10,687 nucleotides of DNA from Methanobacteriota archaeon (GCA_023409695.1 JAEYQZ010000241.1:1-10687), one strand, 5' to 3'. Shown: positions 1 to 5,206, counted from the stretch's first letter. Numbers and translations: made by a program. Notes: a model not told the origin generated them from the letters alone.

Positions 1-63
1 TCAATTGAGTTTATTGAAGATAAAAAGAAAATTAATCTTATTTTAAGGGAAATTAAAGTTTAA
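1..63 (+). CDS. C-terminal end of an unidentified protein (partial, 5' end outside window)
   Basis: The first frame is open from the left edge to a TAA at 61-63 and encodes 20 residues ending in LREIKV. The composition is charged (EDKKK) and then alternates hydrophobic and polar residues, as is usual for a protein C-terminus. A hairpin and a T-run follow the stop directly, which fits the end of a transcription unit. The second frame is also open for about 14 codons, so the choice of frame is not certain. Too little is visible to name a family. Confidence 0.4.
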   Translation, partial: SIEFIEDKKKINLILREIKV

Positions 64-64
64 A

Positions 65-95
65 AAGTTTCTTAAACTTCATTATATTCTTTTTT
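65..95 (+). terminator. Possible terminator after the partial gene
   Basis: AAGTTT (65-70) and AAACTT (74-79) form a 6-bp stem with a three-base CTT loop, starting two bases after the TAA at 61-63. A run of six T (90-95) follows. The stem is weak and AT-only, but its position right after the stop and the T-run fit archaeal-type termination. Confidence 0.35.
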
Positions 96-355
96 AATAT
101 AAATTTCATTTCTTATTTTCAGATTACCATGTTATATTCAATTTTTCAATCTATAATTTAATTAACATAGAATTCAAAAATGATTTTAAAAAAATAATTT
201 TCTATCAATTATATAGGATTTATGATCGTAGTTTAATATCTCAATTCATTTATTTTAAGATATTTATGCCTTCAATTTTAGTTTTAAGGCTTAAATTCTT
301 TAATTAGTTCTTTATATTTTCTGCTAAATTTATTAGGGCAATTTTAAATTAAGTA

Positions 356-379
356 GTACATTCCATATTAAGAATGTAC
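356..379. repeat. Perfect 8-bp inverted repeat
   Basis: GTACATTC (356-363) and GAATGTAC (372-379) are exact reverse complements separated by eight bases. The sequence AATATATAG immediately after it could serve as a plus-strand TATA box. Function unknown; it could be an operator or the first hairpin of an RNA. Confidence 0.45.
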
Positions 380-400
380 AATATATAGACTATTAATGTG

Positions 401-572
401 CTAGGCGAATAACATCAAATAATGGAAAGTATTATTAATAAGTAAAAATATATTATCTAATTGAAAACTAGTGCATATAGATATAGATAGTTGCCTAGTT
501 ATCGCCTCCACGCATACATTTGCAGACCAATTTATAATTATATCTTGGTCTGCATATAAAGCTTATTTTTTA
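401..572 (+). ncRNA. Candidate structured non-coding RNA
   Basis: The 401-413 patch (CTAGGCGAATAAC) can pair with 498-507 (GTTATCGCCT) through ten base pairs with one bulged A. A competing six-pair helix, CTAGGC with GCCTAG (401-406 with 493-498), uses the same left arm. Further right, TGCAGACCAA/TTGGTCTGCA (521-554) forms a strong hairpin, followed within 11 bases by a T-run (566-571). AATATATAG at 379-387 could be a TATA box placing a start near 405-412. Two alternative helices plus a terminator-like hairpin are what a small structured RNA would show, but no known RNA family is recognised and both ends are guesses. Confidence 0.25.
521..554. terminator. Perfect 10-bp hairpin, probable terminator of the membrane gene pair
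   Basis: TGCAGACCAA (521-530) and TTGGTCTGCA (545-554) are exact reverse complements around a 14-base AT loop. The element lies 25 bases beyond the stop of the minus-strand gene ending at 580, the expected place for its terminator, though no T-run follows on that strand. On the plus strand a run of T (566-571) does follow, so it could instead end a plus-strand transcript, or work both ways. Confidence 0.45.
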
Positions 573-579
573 AAAATTC

Positions 580-882
580 TTAAATAAATAAACCAATTGC
601 TGCAGTAACAAAATTTGCAGTTAAAGAAATCAAAAAAGCGGTTCTATATTTCATTTCCAATAAAAGCATGATTAAAATACTTTCTATAAAAATTACCGCT
701 ATTTCAATAATATAAATGTTGTTTAAAATATTGTAATAGCTATATGTAGCTAGTGGAAGTGTAAATGAATTTATAAGTAAAGAATAAAGAAAAAGCTTAG
801 CAGGTTTATCTCTGGTAAACAACCATAAAATAAAAAATTCTACTGTAACTGTAGTGAGCCATGCAACCAGAAAATGTACCAT
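580..882 (-). CDS. Small four-helix membrane protein of unknown function
   Basis: A 100-residue, strongly hydrophobic protein with about four predicted membrane helices (residues ~3-22, 29-48, 55-76, 80-99). No family is recognised. The two halves align without gaps at an offset of 52 residues: E15/E67, K26/K78, F31-L32/F83-L84, S34-L35/S86-L87, N38/N90 and T41/T93 coincide, so the protein looks like a duplicated two-helix hairpin with a buried Glu and an SLxxNxxT motif in each half. Its ATG follows the stop of the upstream 208-residue gene by four bases, so the two are surely co-transcribed and probably translationally coupled; a weak TGAGAAT sequence overlaps that stop. The tight pairing suggests the two products act together in the membrane. 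Confidence 0.85.
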   Translation of the reverse strand: MVHFLVAWLTTVTVEFFILWLFTRDKPAKLFLYSLLINSFTLPLATYSYYNILNNIYIIEIAVIFIESILIMLLLEMKYRTAFLISLTANFVTAAIGLFI

Positions 883-886
883 ATTC

Positions 887-1513
887 TCATTTAAATTTTC
901 TAGATATAATAATTATACCTATGGCAATTATAGCTAAAATTGGAATAACAATGTACCATAATTCAAGAGCCAAATTAGATTTATTGGAAGGTTCAGGAGT
1001 TGTATTTTGATTTTTGAATCTCTCTTCTTGTGAGGTGCCATCTGTATATGTAAATATCACTTTAGACTTATTTATCTCCATTGTACTTCCATTTATTGAA
1101 GTTATATCAAGTATTACGCACGCTTTCTCCAGAGGGTCATTAATATTAACCTGTTTATAAGAGCCATCGAGCTTTATATTTGATTTTATCATATCTGGAT
1201 TATTTTTAAAGTAATTATCAAAATTGGCGTTACCTGATAGTTCAATTTTGTTGAAATTAGATTTTTTTATAGCATATATGGAAACTGTACTTAATTTATA
1301 GAAACTGAACTCGCTGGAATTAATTATTTCGCATGCTGGAGAAGGTGTTCCATGGATTAAAAAAACATAATCTGGGTACTTATCAATATTGGAGATAGTA
1401 TAATAGAATTTAACTTCTTTCATTCCAGGTTCTATAACATCTGCAAATGCAACTGGTGAAGTAACAGATAAAATAAAAATAGAGATAATTGAAACAACTA
1501 ATTTGTCTTTCAT
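887..1513 (-). CDS. Secreted, C-terminally membrane-anchored protein of unknown function
   Basis: A 208-residue protein. Residues 1-24 form a signal peptide (KDK, then a hydrophobic core, then AFA before residue 25). Residues 25-180 are an extracytoplasmic domain with a conserved-looking stretch NIDKYPDYVFLIHG (42-55), then FYKLS and IYAIKKS, and two cysteines (C61, C132) that could form a disulfide. A threonine-, proline- and asparagine-rich linker (~168-182) leads to a C-terminal helix (184-204) and a basic RKFK tail, so the protein is anchored with its bulk outside. No catalytic motif is seen. It is the first gene of a pair with the four-helix protein just downstream. There is no ribosome site before the ATG, but a TATA-like box lies about 29 bases upstream, so the mRNA is probably leaderless. 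Confidence 0.85.
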   Translation of the reverse strand: MKDKLVVSIISIFILSVTSPVAFADVIEPGMKEVKFYYTISNIDKYPDYVFLIHGTPSPACEIINSSEFSFYKLSTVSIYAIKKSNFNKIELSGNANFDNYFKNNPDMIKSNIKLDGSYKQVNINDPLEKACVILDITSINGSTMEINKSKVIFTYTDGTSQEERFKNQNTTPEPSNKSNLALELWYIVIPILAIIAIGIIIISRKFK

Positions 1514-1537
1514 GAACTGACTTTGTATTTATGGGCT

Positions 1538-1547
1538 TATAAATATG
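1538..1547 (-). promoter_or_regulatory. TATA-like box for the membrane gene pair
   Basis: ATATTTATAA on the minus strand is centred about 29 bases before the ATG at 1513. With the usual archaeal spacing of 25-30 bases to the transcription start, the transcript would begin at or next to the start codon. This fits the absence of a ribosome site. Confidence 0.45.
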
Positions 1548-1664
1548 TAAGATCATGTAAAATTTTGCATTTTAAACTTAATGTTATTTATTAAAGAAAA
1601 AATTCATCATAAAAGCTCTATATTAAAAACAGCATATTAAATTAAATATTTAATTTGTAACTAA

Positions 1665-1674
1665 TGTATAAATT
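1665..1674 (+). promoter_or_regulatory. TATA-like box for the 24-codon ORF
   Basis: TGTATAAATT is centred at about 1670. Archaeal spacing would put the transcription start near 1696, just ahead of the AGGAGGTG ribosome site (1701-1708) and the ATG at 1715. The match to expected geometry is good, but AT-rich DNA gives many such boxes. Confidence 0.35.
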
Positions 1675-1704
1675 CCCAAAATCAGAAAATAAAGGCATAA
1701 AGGA

Positions 1705-1760
1705 GGTGAAAAGTATGGAAAAAATAACAAGAAGGATGATTTCATCCAAAACTTTTCACC
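1705..1760. repeat. Two-tier hairpin over the small ORF start
   Basis: The outer stem is GGTGAAAAGT (1705-1714) with ACTTTTCACC (1751-1760), ten perfect pairs. An inner stem, GGATG (1734-1738) with CATCC (1743-1747), has a four-base loop. As plus-strand RNA the outer stem covers half of the AGGAGGTG site and leaves the ATG in the interior loop. As minus-strand RNA it would form a hairpin followed by a pyrimidine-rich stretch, about 180 bases beyond the znuB stop, so it might end the znu transcript. Confidence 0.5.
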
Positions 1761-1789
1761 AGGACTTGTTCGGCCCTACTTTAAAGTAA
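1715..1789 (+). CDS. Small ORF, 24 codons, with strong ribosome binding site; unknown function
   Basis: ATG at 1715 opens a frame of 24 codons to TAA at 1787-1789, beginning MEKITRRMISSK. The site AGGAGGTG (1701-1708) lies six bases before the ATG and matches the methanogen anti-Shine-Dalgarno consensus essentially perfectly; this is the best ribosome site in the window and the main reason to call the ORF. The peptide is basic at its N-terminus (KITRR), has no membrane segment or cysteines, and matches no family known to me. The ribosome site, spacer and codons 13-16 are complementary: GGTGAAAAGT (1705-1714) pairs with ACTTTTCACC (1751-1760), so folding would bury part of the site. It stands alone on its strand, divergent from the membrane pair. 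It could alternatively be the antisense face of a terminator for the znu operon. Confidence 0.45.
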   Translation: MEKITRRMISSKTFHQDLFGPTLK

Positions 1790-1940
1790 CTATCACAAAT
1801 AAATAAAATTTTGTCCCTTAAAATGTGAGTTATTTCACAACTGATATTATTTGCACATAAAATCTTAAGAAAAAGAAGTTTAGGGGGATAAATTCAGTTT
1901 TTAATCCTGTTATTTGATGTGTAATCTTGATTATAATGAA

Positions 1941-2744
1941 TTACCAGTATTTTTTTACCAGTGAAATTACTGTGAAAGATATTCCTAAAACTAAAATGAT
2001 AGTTGCTCCTGAAGCTAAATTGAATATGTATGAAAGCAGCAAGCCAATTACAGTTAAAATAGCCCCTGTTATTACAGAAAGTACCATTAATTTTTTAATA
2101 TCATAGGTAAATTGTTTGCTTATGGCGGCAGGAATACTTAAAAGGGCAATTATGAGGATAACTCCCACTACTTTAATAAGAACAACTACACTTAACGCCA
2201 CGAGAGACAAAAGAAGCATGTAAATGAATTCAGTAGGAACTCCTAACACATTTGAGAATTCCTCGTCGAAGGATATGGCTAAAAATTCTCTCTGGAACAG
2301 AAAAACTGTTGCCATAATTATCAGGTCTAAAATGAACATTATATAAAGATCATAGTTATCTATGGTTAATATACTTCCAAAAAGGTAACTAAAGAGGTCT
2401 GGAGCATTTCCGGGAGTTAAATTTATGAAGATTATACCAATAGCCATACCTACGCTCCATAAAATTCCAATGGCAGTATCTTCACTAACTTTAACTCGAT
2501 CTCTAACTGCACCTATTCCCATTGCAGACAGGATACTGAAGGGAATGGCTGCCAGTACTGGATTTATACCTAAAAAATAGCCGATACCTACACCGCCAAA
2601 AGCGGCGTGAGATATTGCTCCACTTAAAGAGACTATTCTCTTTATAACCACATAAGTTCCAACAATTCCGCATGCAATGCTCACAAGCACCGCGGCTATG
2701 AGTGCCCTCTGCATGAATTGATATTGAAGTATATTTTCAATCAT
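1941..2744 (-). CDS. znuB: Zinc/manganese-type ABC transporter permease (ABC-3 family, ZnuB-like)
   Basis: A 267-residue polytopic membrane protein of the ABC-3 permease family, usual length. It forms the membrane channel through which the metal released by the binding protein crosses the membrane. Seen in the sequence: hydrophobic helices at ~12-34, 44-80, 90-108, 131-150, 175-210, 220-240 and 246-263; the family stretch SLSGAISHAAFGGVG (39-53); the loop FDEEFSNVLGVP (159-170), typical of the helix that docks on the ATPase; and VVGVILIIALLSIPAA (192-207). It is last in the znuA-znuC-znuB operon, 25 bases after znuC, with a degenerate site AAAGGCGAT before its ATG. Zinc is the likeliest substrate, but manganese or another divalent metal cannot be excluded from the permease alone. 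Confidence 0.93.
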   Translation of the reverse strand: MIENILQYQFMQRALIAAVLVSIACGIVGTYVVIKRIVSLSGAISHAAFGGVGIGYFLGINPVLAAIPFSILSAMGIGAVRDRVKVSEDTAIGILWSVGMAIGIIFINLTPGNAPDLFSYLFGSILTIDNYDLYIMFILDLIIMATVFLFQREFLAISFDEEFSNVLGVPTEFIYMLLLSLVALSVVVLIKVVGVILIIALLSIPAAISKQFTYDIKKLMVLSVITGAILTVIGLLLSYIFNLASGATIILVLGISFTVISLVKKYW

Positions 2745-2769
2745 TAATTATCGCCTTTATTATAATAAT

Positions 2770-3522
2770 TCATTTTTCATGTTTTCCCAGTACTCTGTGG
2801 GGGATCCCATGGCTTATAAGTTCAAGTGGACATTTATAAACCTCTTCTAATCCCTTTGCAGAACCCTCTACTGGGCCGTGATAATATAATTCGCGGTTAA
2901 GACATGCTATTTTGTCAACATGAGCTGAAACAGCCCCTACATCATGGCTTATGAGTATTATGGTCATTTTATCATTCAAACGGGATAATAATTCATAAAA
3001 TGAATTCTGCATTTCTGGATCTATACTGGCCATGGGTTCATCCATGAGAAGTAGTTTAGGCTCTCTTACAATGGAACGAGCTATAAAAACTCGTTGCATC
3101 TGCCCGCCTGAGATCTCACTTATCTGCCTGTCCCTCAGTTTGTAAATTTCCACATCCTTCAAGGCTTTTTCAACAGCTTTTTCGTCGCTTTTTGTGTAAC
3201 CTTTAAATAATCCATGGTATCTGCCAGAAAGTACTGTATCAAAAACGTTTATAGGAAAATCAGGATCAAAAGCAACATGTTGGGGTAGATATCCCATTAA
3301 TTTTCTGGCTTTTTTTGGGTCCCTGCCGAAGACTTTAACTTCACCAGTATCCGGAGTCAATATCCCCATGATAATTTTAAGGAGAGTACTTTTTCCACCA
3401 CCATTGGGACCTATTATTGCCATCAAATCTTTTTCATTTACATTGAGGTTAATATCATGAAGAACAGATAATCTGTCAAATTTTTTTGAGACATTGCTAA
3501 TTTCAACTACTTTTGAAGTCAT
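2770..3522 (-). CDS. znuC: Zinc/manganese-type ABC transporter ATPase (ZnuC-like)
   Basis: A 250-residue ABC ATPase that powers metal import together with the adjacent permease. All motifs are intact: Walker A GPNGGGKST (38-46), Q-loop at Q81 (YLPQHVAFDP), signature ISGGQMQR (137-144), Walker B LLLMDEP (157-163) and H-loop H193 (ISHD). The C-terminal tail CPLELISHGIPHRVL carries C231, H238 and H242, which could bind metal. The start is supported by a GAAGGT ribosome site six bases before the ATG at 3522. The first 10-12 codons and this ribosome site recur as a decayed copy about 88 bases upstream (3582-3621). It is the second gene of the operon, 119 bases after znuA, an unusually long gap that also contains a dyad. 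Confidence 0.95.
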   Translation of the reverse strand: MTSKVVEISNVSKKFDRLSVLHDINLNVNEKDLMAIIGPNGGGKSTLLKIIMGILTPDTGEVKVFGRDPKKARKLMGYLPQHVAFDPDFPINVFDTVLSGRYHGLFKGYTKSDEKAVEKALKDVEIYKLRDRQISEISGGQMQRVFIARSIVREPKLLLMDEPMASIDPEMQNSFYELLSRLNDKMTIILISHDVGAVSAHVDKIACLNRELYYHGPVEGSAKGLEEVYKCPLELISHGIPHRVLGKHEK

Positions 3523-3622
3523 AATTTAACCTTCATTAATTGTTATATACTAAAGAGATTTAGTATGCTATTTTAGTTTATATTGCTAATTTTAACTACT
3601 TAATAGTCATAATTTAACTTCT
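3492..3622 (-). repeat. Decayed duplicate of the znuC start region
   Basis: Bases 3493-3530, which span the znuC ATG and its leader, recur at 3582-3618 with about 33 of 38 positions identical and one base missing. The blocks ATTGCTAATTT, AACTAC and AGTCATAATTTAAC are exact in both. In the second copy the ATG (3610-3608, minus) is followed by three sense codons and a TAG, and the ribosome site has lost a G (GAAGT for GAAGGT). The copies are offset by 88-89 bases and leave a short pseudo-start between znuA and znuC. Confidence 0.75.
3547..3566. repeat. Perfect 8-4-8 dyad between znuA and znuC
   Basis: ATACTAAA (3547-3554) and TTTAGTAT (3559-3566) are exact reverse complements around GAGA. The dyad ends about 25 bases before the znuC ATG and overlaps a TATA-like run (TAGTATATAA on the minus strand). 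It could be an operator for an internal promoter or an mRNA hairpin that adjusts znuA against znuCB expression. Confidence 0.5.
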
Positions 3623-3641
3623 ATTTATAAAACTAATTTAT

Positions 3642-4526
3642 TTAAGACTCTGAGAATGCCTTAGATATATTTTCCATGTTCTGCAGGTAATTTTCATCAA
3701 GGTCATTTACAAATACAACTCTGCCTCCAATTTGAGAAGCTACAGACTGCATGTATTTTTGGTCGTACTGGGGTTCTGTAAATACAACATGTATATTATT
3801 TTTTTGGGCAGTGTCCACCAGCATTGCAATTCTCTGGGGGGACGGCTCCTCGTCATTAATCATGGCTGCGATCATGGTGAGGTTATATTCTTTGGCATAA
3901 TAGCCGAAAGCAGGGTGAAATACAATTATAATAGAACTGTTTTTTTCTTTAATGAGCTTTGTTGCATTTTTATCTAATTCATCAAGTTTCTTCAAATATT
4001 GGTCCCTGTTTTTTTGGAAATAGTCTTTATCAGCAGGATCTATTTGAACCAGGCCTTGGTATATATTTTCAACCATTATCTCTGCATTTTTAGGGTCTGT
4101 CCAGATATGAGGGTCCACTTCGTCAGATTCATTTTCTGCAGTATTGGATATTAAGTTTACACCTTCAGAACAGTTTACAACAAGCATAGTAGGATTGATA
4201 CTTTTTATTTTACCCATGTAATTTATTTCAAACTCTACAGGTGTTCCCACTTCTGCATACATCTTTGCATTTGAAACTCGGGTTAGCTGGCCAGGTAATG
4301 GTTCATAGGTATGTGGATCTGATCCTGAAGGGACCATCAAAATTACATTTACTTTATCTCCACCAACTGCCTTTACAAATTCCACTTCTGGACCTATACT
4401 CACCGCTACATCTATTTTACCATTATCTACTTCTTCTTGACTGCTTGCGGCAAAATAAATAAGTGTCCCTGCTATAAAAATGCCTGTAAAAAGTAATAAT
4501 ACAATTATTATTCTTCTCCGTTCCAT
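3642..4526 (-). CDS. znuA: Zinc/manganese-type ABC transporter substrate-binding protein (ZnuA-like, membrane-anchored)
   Basis: A 294-residue cluster A-I metal-binding protein that captures the metal outside the cell for the ZnuB/ZnuC pair. An N-terminal basic MERRR plus hydrophobic helix (6-26) lacks a lipobox cysteine, so it is probably an uncleaved anchor. The metal ligands expected for the family are visible: H72 in GSDPHTYEP, H140 in DPHIWTDP, H204 in VFHPAFGYYA, and an acidic residue near D275 in FVNDLDENY. TEPQYD (250-255) matches the family's EPQ motif. The loop before H140, where many ZnuA proteins carry a histidine-rich stretch, is instead acidic (AENESDEVD, 130-138). It is the first gene of the operon, with a GAGG ribosome site seven bases before the ATG, and is divergent from the NikR-like gene. 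Confidence 0.93.
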   Translation of the reverse strand: MERRRIIIVLLLFTGIFIAGTLIYFAASSQEEVDNGKIDVAVSIGPEVEFVKAVGGDKVNVILMVPSGSDPHTYEPLPGQLTRVSNAKMYAEVGTPVEFEINYMGKIKSINPTMLVVNCSEGVNLISNTAENESDEVDPHIWTDPKNAEIMVENIYQGLVQIDPADKDYFQKNRDQYLKKLDELDKNATKLIKEKNSSIIIVFHPAFGYYAKEYNLTMIAAMINDEEPSPQRIAMLVDTAQKNNIHVVFTEPQYDQKYMQSVASQIGGRVVFVNDLDENYLQNMENISKAFSES

Positions 4527-4573
4527 TGTGAATCCTCAAAGGCTATTAAACTCATTATATTTTATTATTAGTC

Positions 4574-4604
4574 TTTATTAATATTTAAATATAATGTTAA
4601 TAAA
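4574..4604. promoter_or_regulatory. Candidate operator: TTTATTAA-N15-TTAATAAA
   Basis: The two 8-base arms (4574-4581 and 4597-4604) are exact reverse complements. Their centres are 23 bases apart, close to the 22 of the E. coli NikR operator (GTATGA-N16-TCATAC), although the bases differ. It lies midway between the divergent znuA and nikR-like starts. In AT-only DNA such repeats arise easily by chance. Confidence 0.35.
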
Positions 4605-4618
4605 ATTTAGCATAATAT

Positions 4619-4631
4619 TTATAGTGAATTA
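4619..4631 (+). promoter_or_regulatory. TTATAGTGAATTA element in the nikR-like promoter (copy 1)
   Basis: This 13-mer overlaps the presumed TATA box and start region of the regulator, 17 bases before its ATG. Its right part, GTGAATTATTAAC, is itself an imperfect dyad, and TTATA...TATAA flanks it (4619-4642). Two further copies lie at 5078-5090 and, reversed, at 5194-5206. The copy at 5078 shares a longer block with this one. Confidence 0.5.
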
Positions 4632-4648
4632 TTAACTTATAATAAAAC

Positions 4649-5032
4649 ATGCCAATTGTCAGTATATCTCTAAATGAAAAGTTACTTGAAGAAATTGATA
4701 AAATAAAGGATGAAATCGGATTTTCCGGAAGATCTGAAGTAATTAGGGCAAGTGCGAGGATGTTGATAGCAGATAATAAGGAAAAAGAAGCACTGGAAGG
4801 TCAAATTAATGCAATACTTGTTTTAATTCATAAACAGGAAGTTGAAGATACTGTAACTGAAATAAAACACGACTTTGAAGATATTGTCAATACCCAAATC
4901 CACAGCCACCTTAAGGACAGCACATGCCTTGAGATATTTATTTTAGATGGCTCAGCAGATAGAATTAAAAAAATTGCTAAAATGTTCCAGATAAGCCGTA
5001 AAATCGATTATGTTAAGTTAATTGTAGTATAA
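4649..5032 (+). CDS. nikR: NikR-family metal-responsive transcriptional regulator
   Basis: A 127-residue regulator. Residues 1-42 form a ribbon-helix-helix DNA-binding domain (strand VSISL, helix from NEKLLEEIDKI, turn FSGRSE, helix VIRASARML). Residues ~50-127 form the ACT-like tetramer and metal domain, ending with a VKLIVV strand. The high-affinity nickel site of E. coli NikR (H76, H87, H89, C95) has exact counterparts here: H74, H85, H87 and C93 in IHSHLKDSTCLEI. On metal binding the family represses transporter genes. The neighbour is a ZnuABC-type importer on the divergent strand, so this protein probably controls it and itself; whether the effector is Ni or Zn is open. There is no ribosome site, and a TATA-like box lies ~29 bases upstream, so the mRNA is probably leaderless. 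The name follows the family, not a proven nickel role. Confidence 0.88.
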   Translation: MPIVSISLNEKLLEEIDKIKDEIGFSGRSEVIRASARMLIADNKEKEALEGQINAILVLIHKQEVEDTVTEIKHDFEDIVNTQIHSHLKDSTCLEIFILDGSADRIKKIAKMFQISRKIDYVKLIVV

Positions 5033-5077
5033 AAATTCATTTTACTTGATTAATTATTTAATAACCATTAGCTTAAT

Positions 5078-5206
5078 TTATAGTGAATAACCAAGTTTTG
5101 GACGTTGATTTATATAAAATTTATTCAAGTGCTTTAAGTTGGTTTAATGTAAATTTAATTAATTATTTGAATTTATAATTTTAATAAGTAATATTATTCA
5201 CTATAA
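5078..5206. repeat. Inverted pair of TTATAGTGAATAA elements (copies 2 and 3)
   Basis: TTATAGTGAATAA (5078-5090) and its exact 13-base reverse complement TTATTCACTATAA (5194-5206) flank 103 bases. Copy 2 lies in a longer block, 5058-5090, that matches 4597-4631 of the nikR promoter at about 28 of 33 aligned positions with a two-base gap. Copy 3, read on the minus strand, also shares the preceding CATAA with copy 1. They may be regulator binding sites, TATA-containing promoters, or relics of a duplicated promoter. Confidence 0.6.

Larger units (their letters stand above)
64..579. other. Long non-coding stretch, very AT-rich
   Basis: No open frame of credible length or with a ribosome site is visible on either strand. 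The left half (64-350) is almost pure A/T, with only a weak GCCTT/AAGGC hairpin (268-272 with 286-290). The right half is different: it holds an 8-bp hairpin (356-379), a GC-richer patch CTAGGCGAATAAC (401-413) whose reverse complement recurs at 498-507, and a perfect 10-bp inverted repeat (521-554). These are listed separately. The stretch separates the partial plus-strand gene from the 3' end of the minus-strand membrane pair. Confidence 0.6.
4527..4648. promoter_or_regulatory. Divergent promoter region of znuA and the nikR-like gene
   Basis: This 122-base gap must hold both promoters. For znuA (minus), TATA-like boxes lie at 4554-4564 and within the palindrome ATATTTAAATAT (4581-4592); the latter would give a leader of about 34 bases carrying the GAGG site. 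For the regulator (plus), ATATTTATAG (4616-4625) lies about 29 bases before an ATG with no ribosome site, so its mRNA is probably leaderless. Operator candidates are the inverted repeat TTTATTAA-N15-TTAATAAA (4574-4604) and TTATAGTGAATTA (4619-4631). Confidence 0.6.

Noticed and set aside
64..579. CRISPR array, tRNA or insertion sequence in the left gap
   Set aside because: No regularly spaced repeats, no cloverleaf with a T-arm consensus, and no transposase fragment or flanking target duplication were seen.
1824..1839. TGTGA-GTTATT-TCACA hairpin after the small ORF
   Set aside because: Only five pairs with no T-run directly after it; kept out as too weak to call a terminator or operator.
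3732..3977. 81-codon plus-strand open frame
   Set aside because: It lies wholly inside znuA on the other strand, has no ribosome site, and its composition is the antisense of a well-supported gene.
4241..4462. 73-codon plus-strand open frame rich in Leu and His
   Set aside because: Antisense shadow of znuA; low-complexity Leu/His content comes from reading the opposite strand.
4581..4592. Palindrome ATATTTAAATAT as a separate operator
   Set aside because: Such palindromes are frequent in DNA this AT-rich; it is better read as a TATA box usable on both strands.
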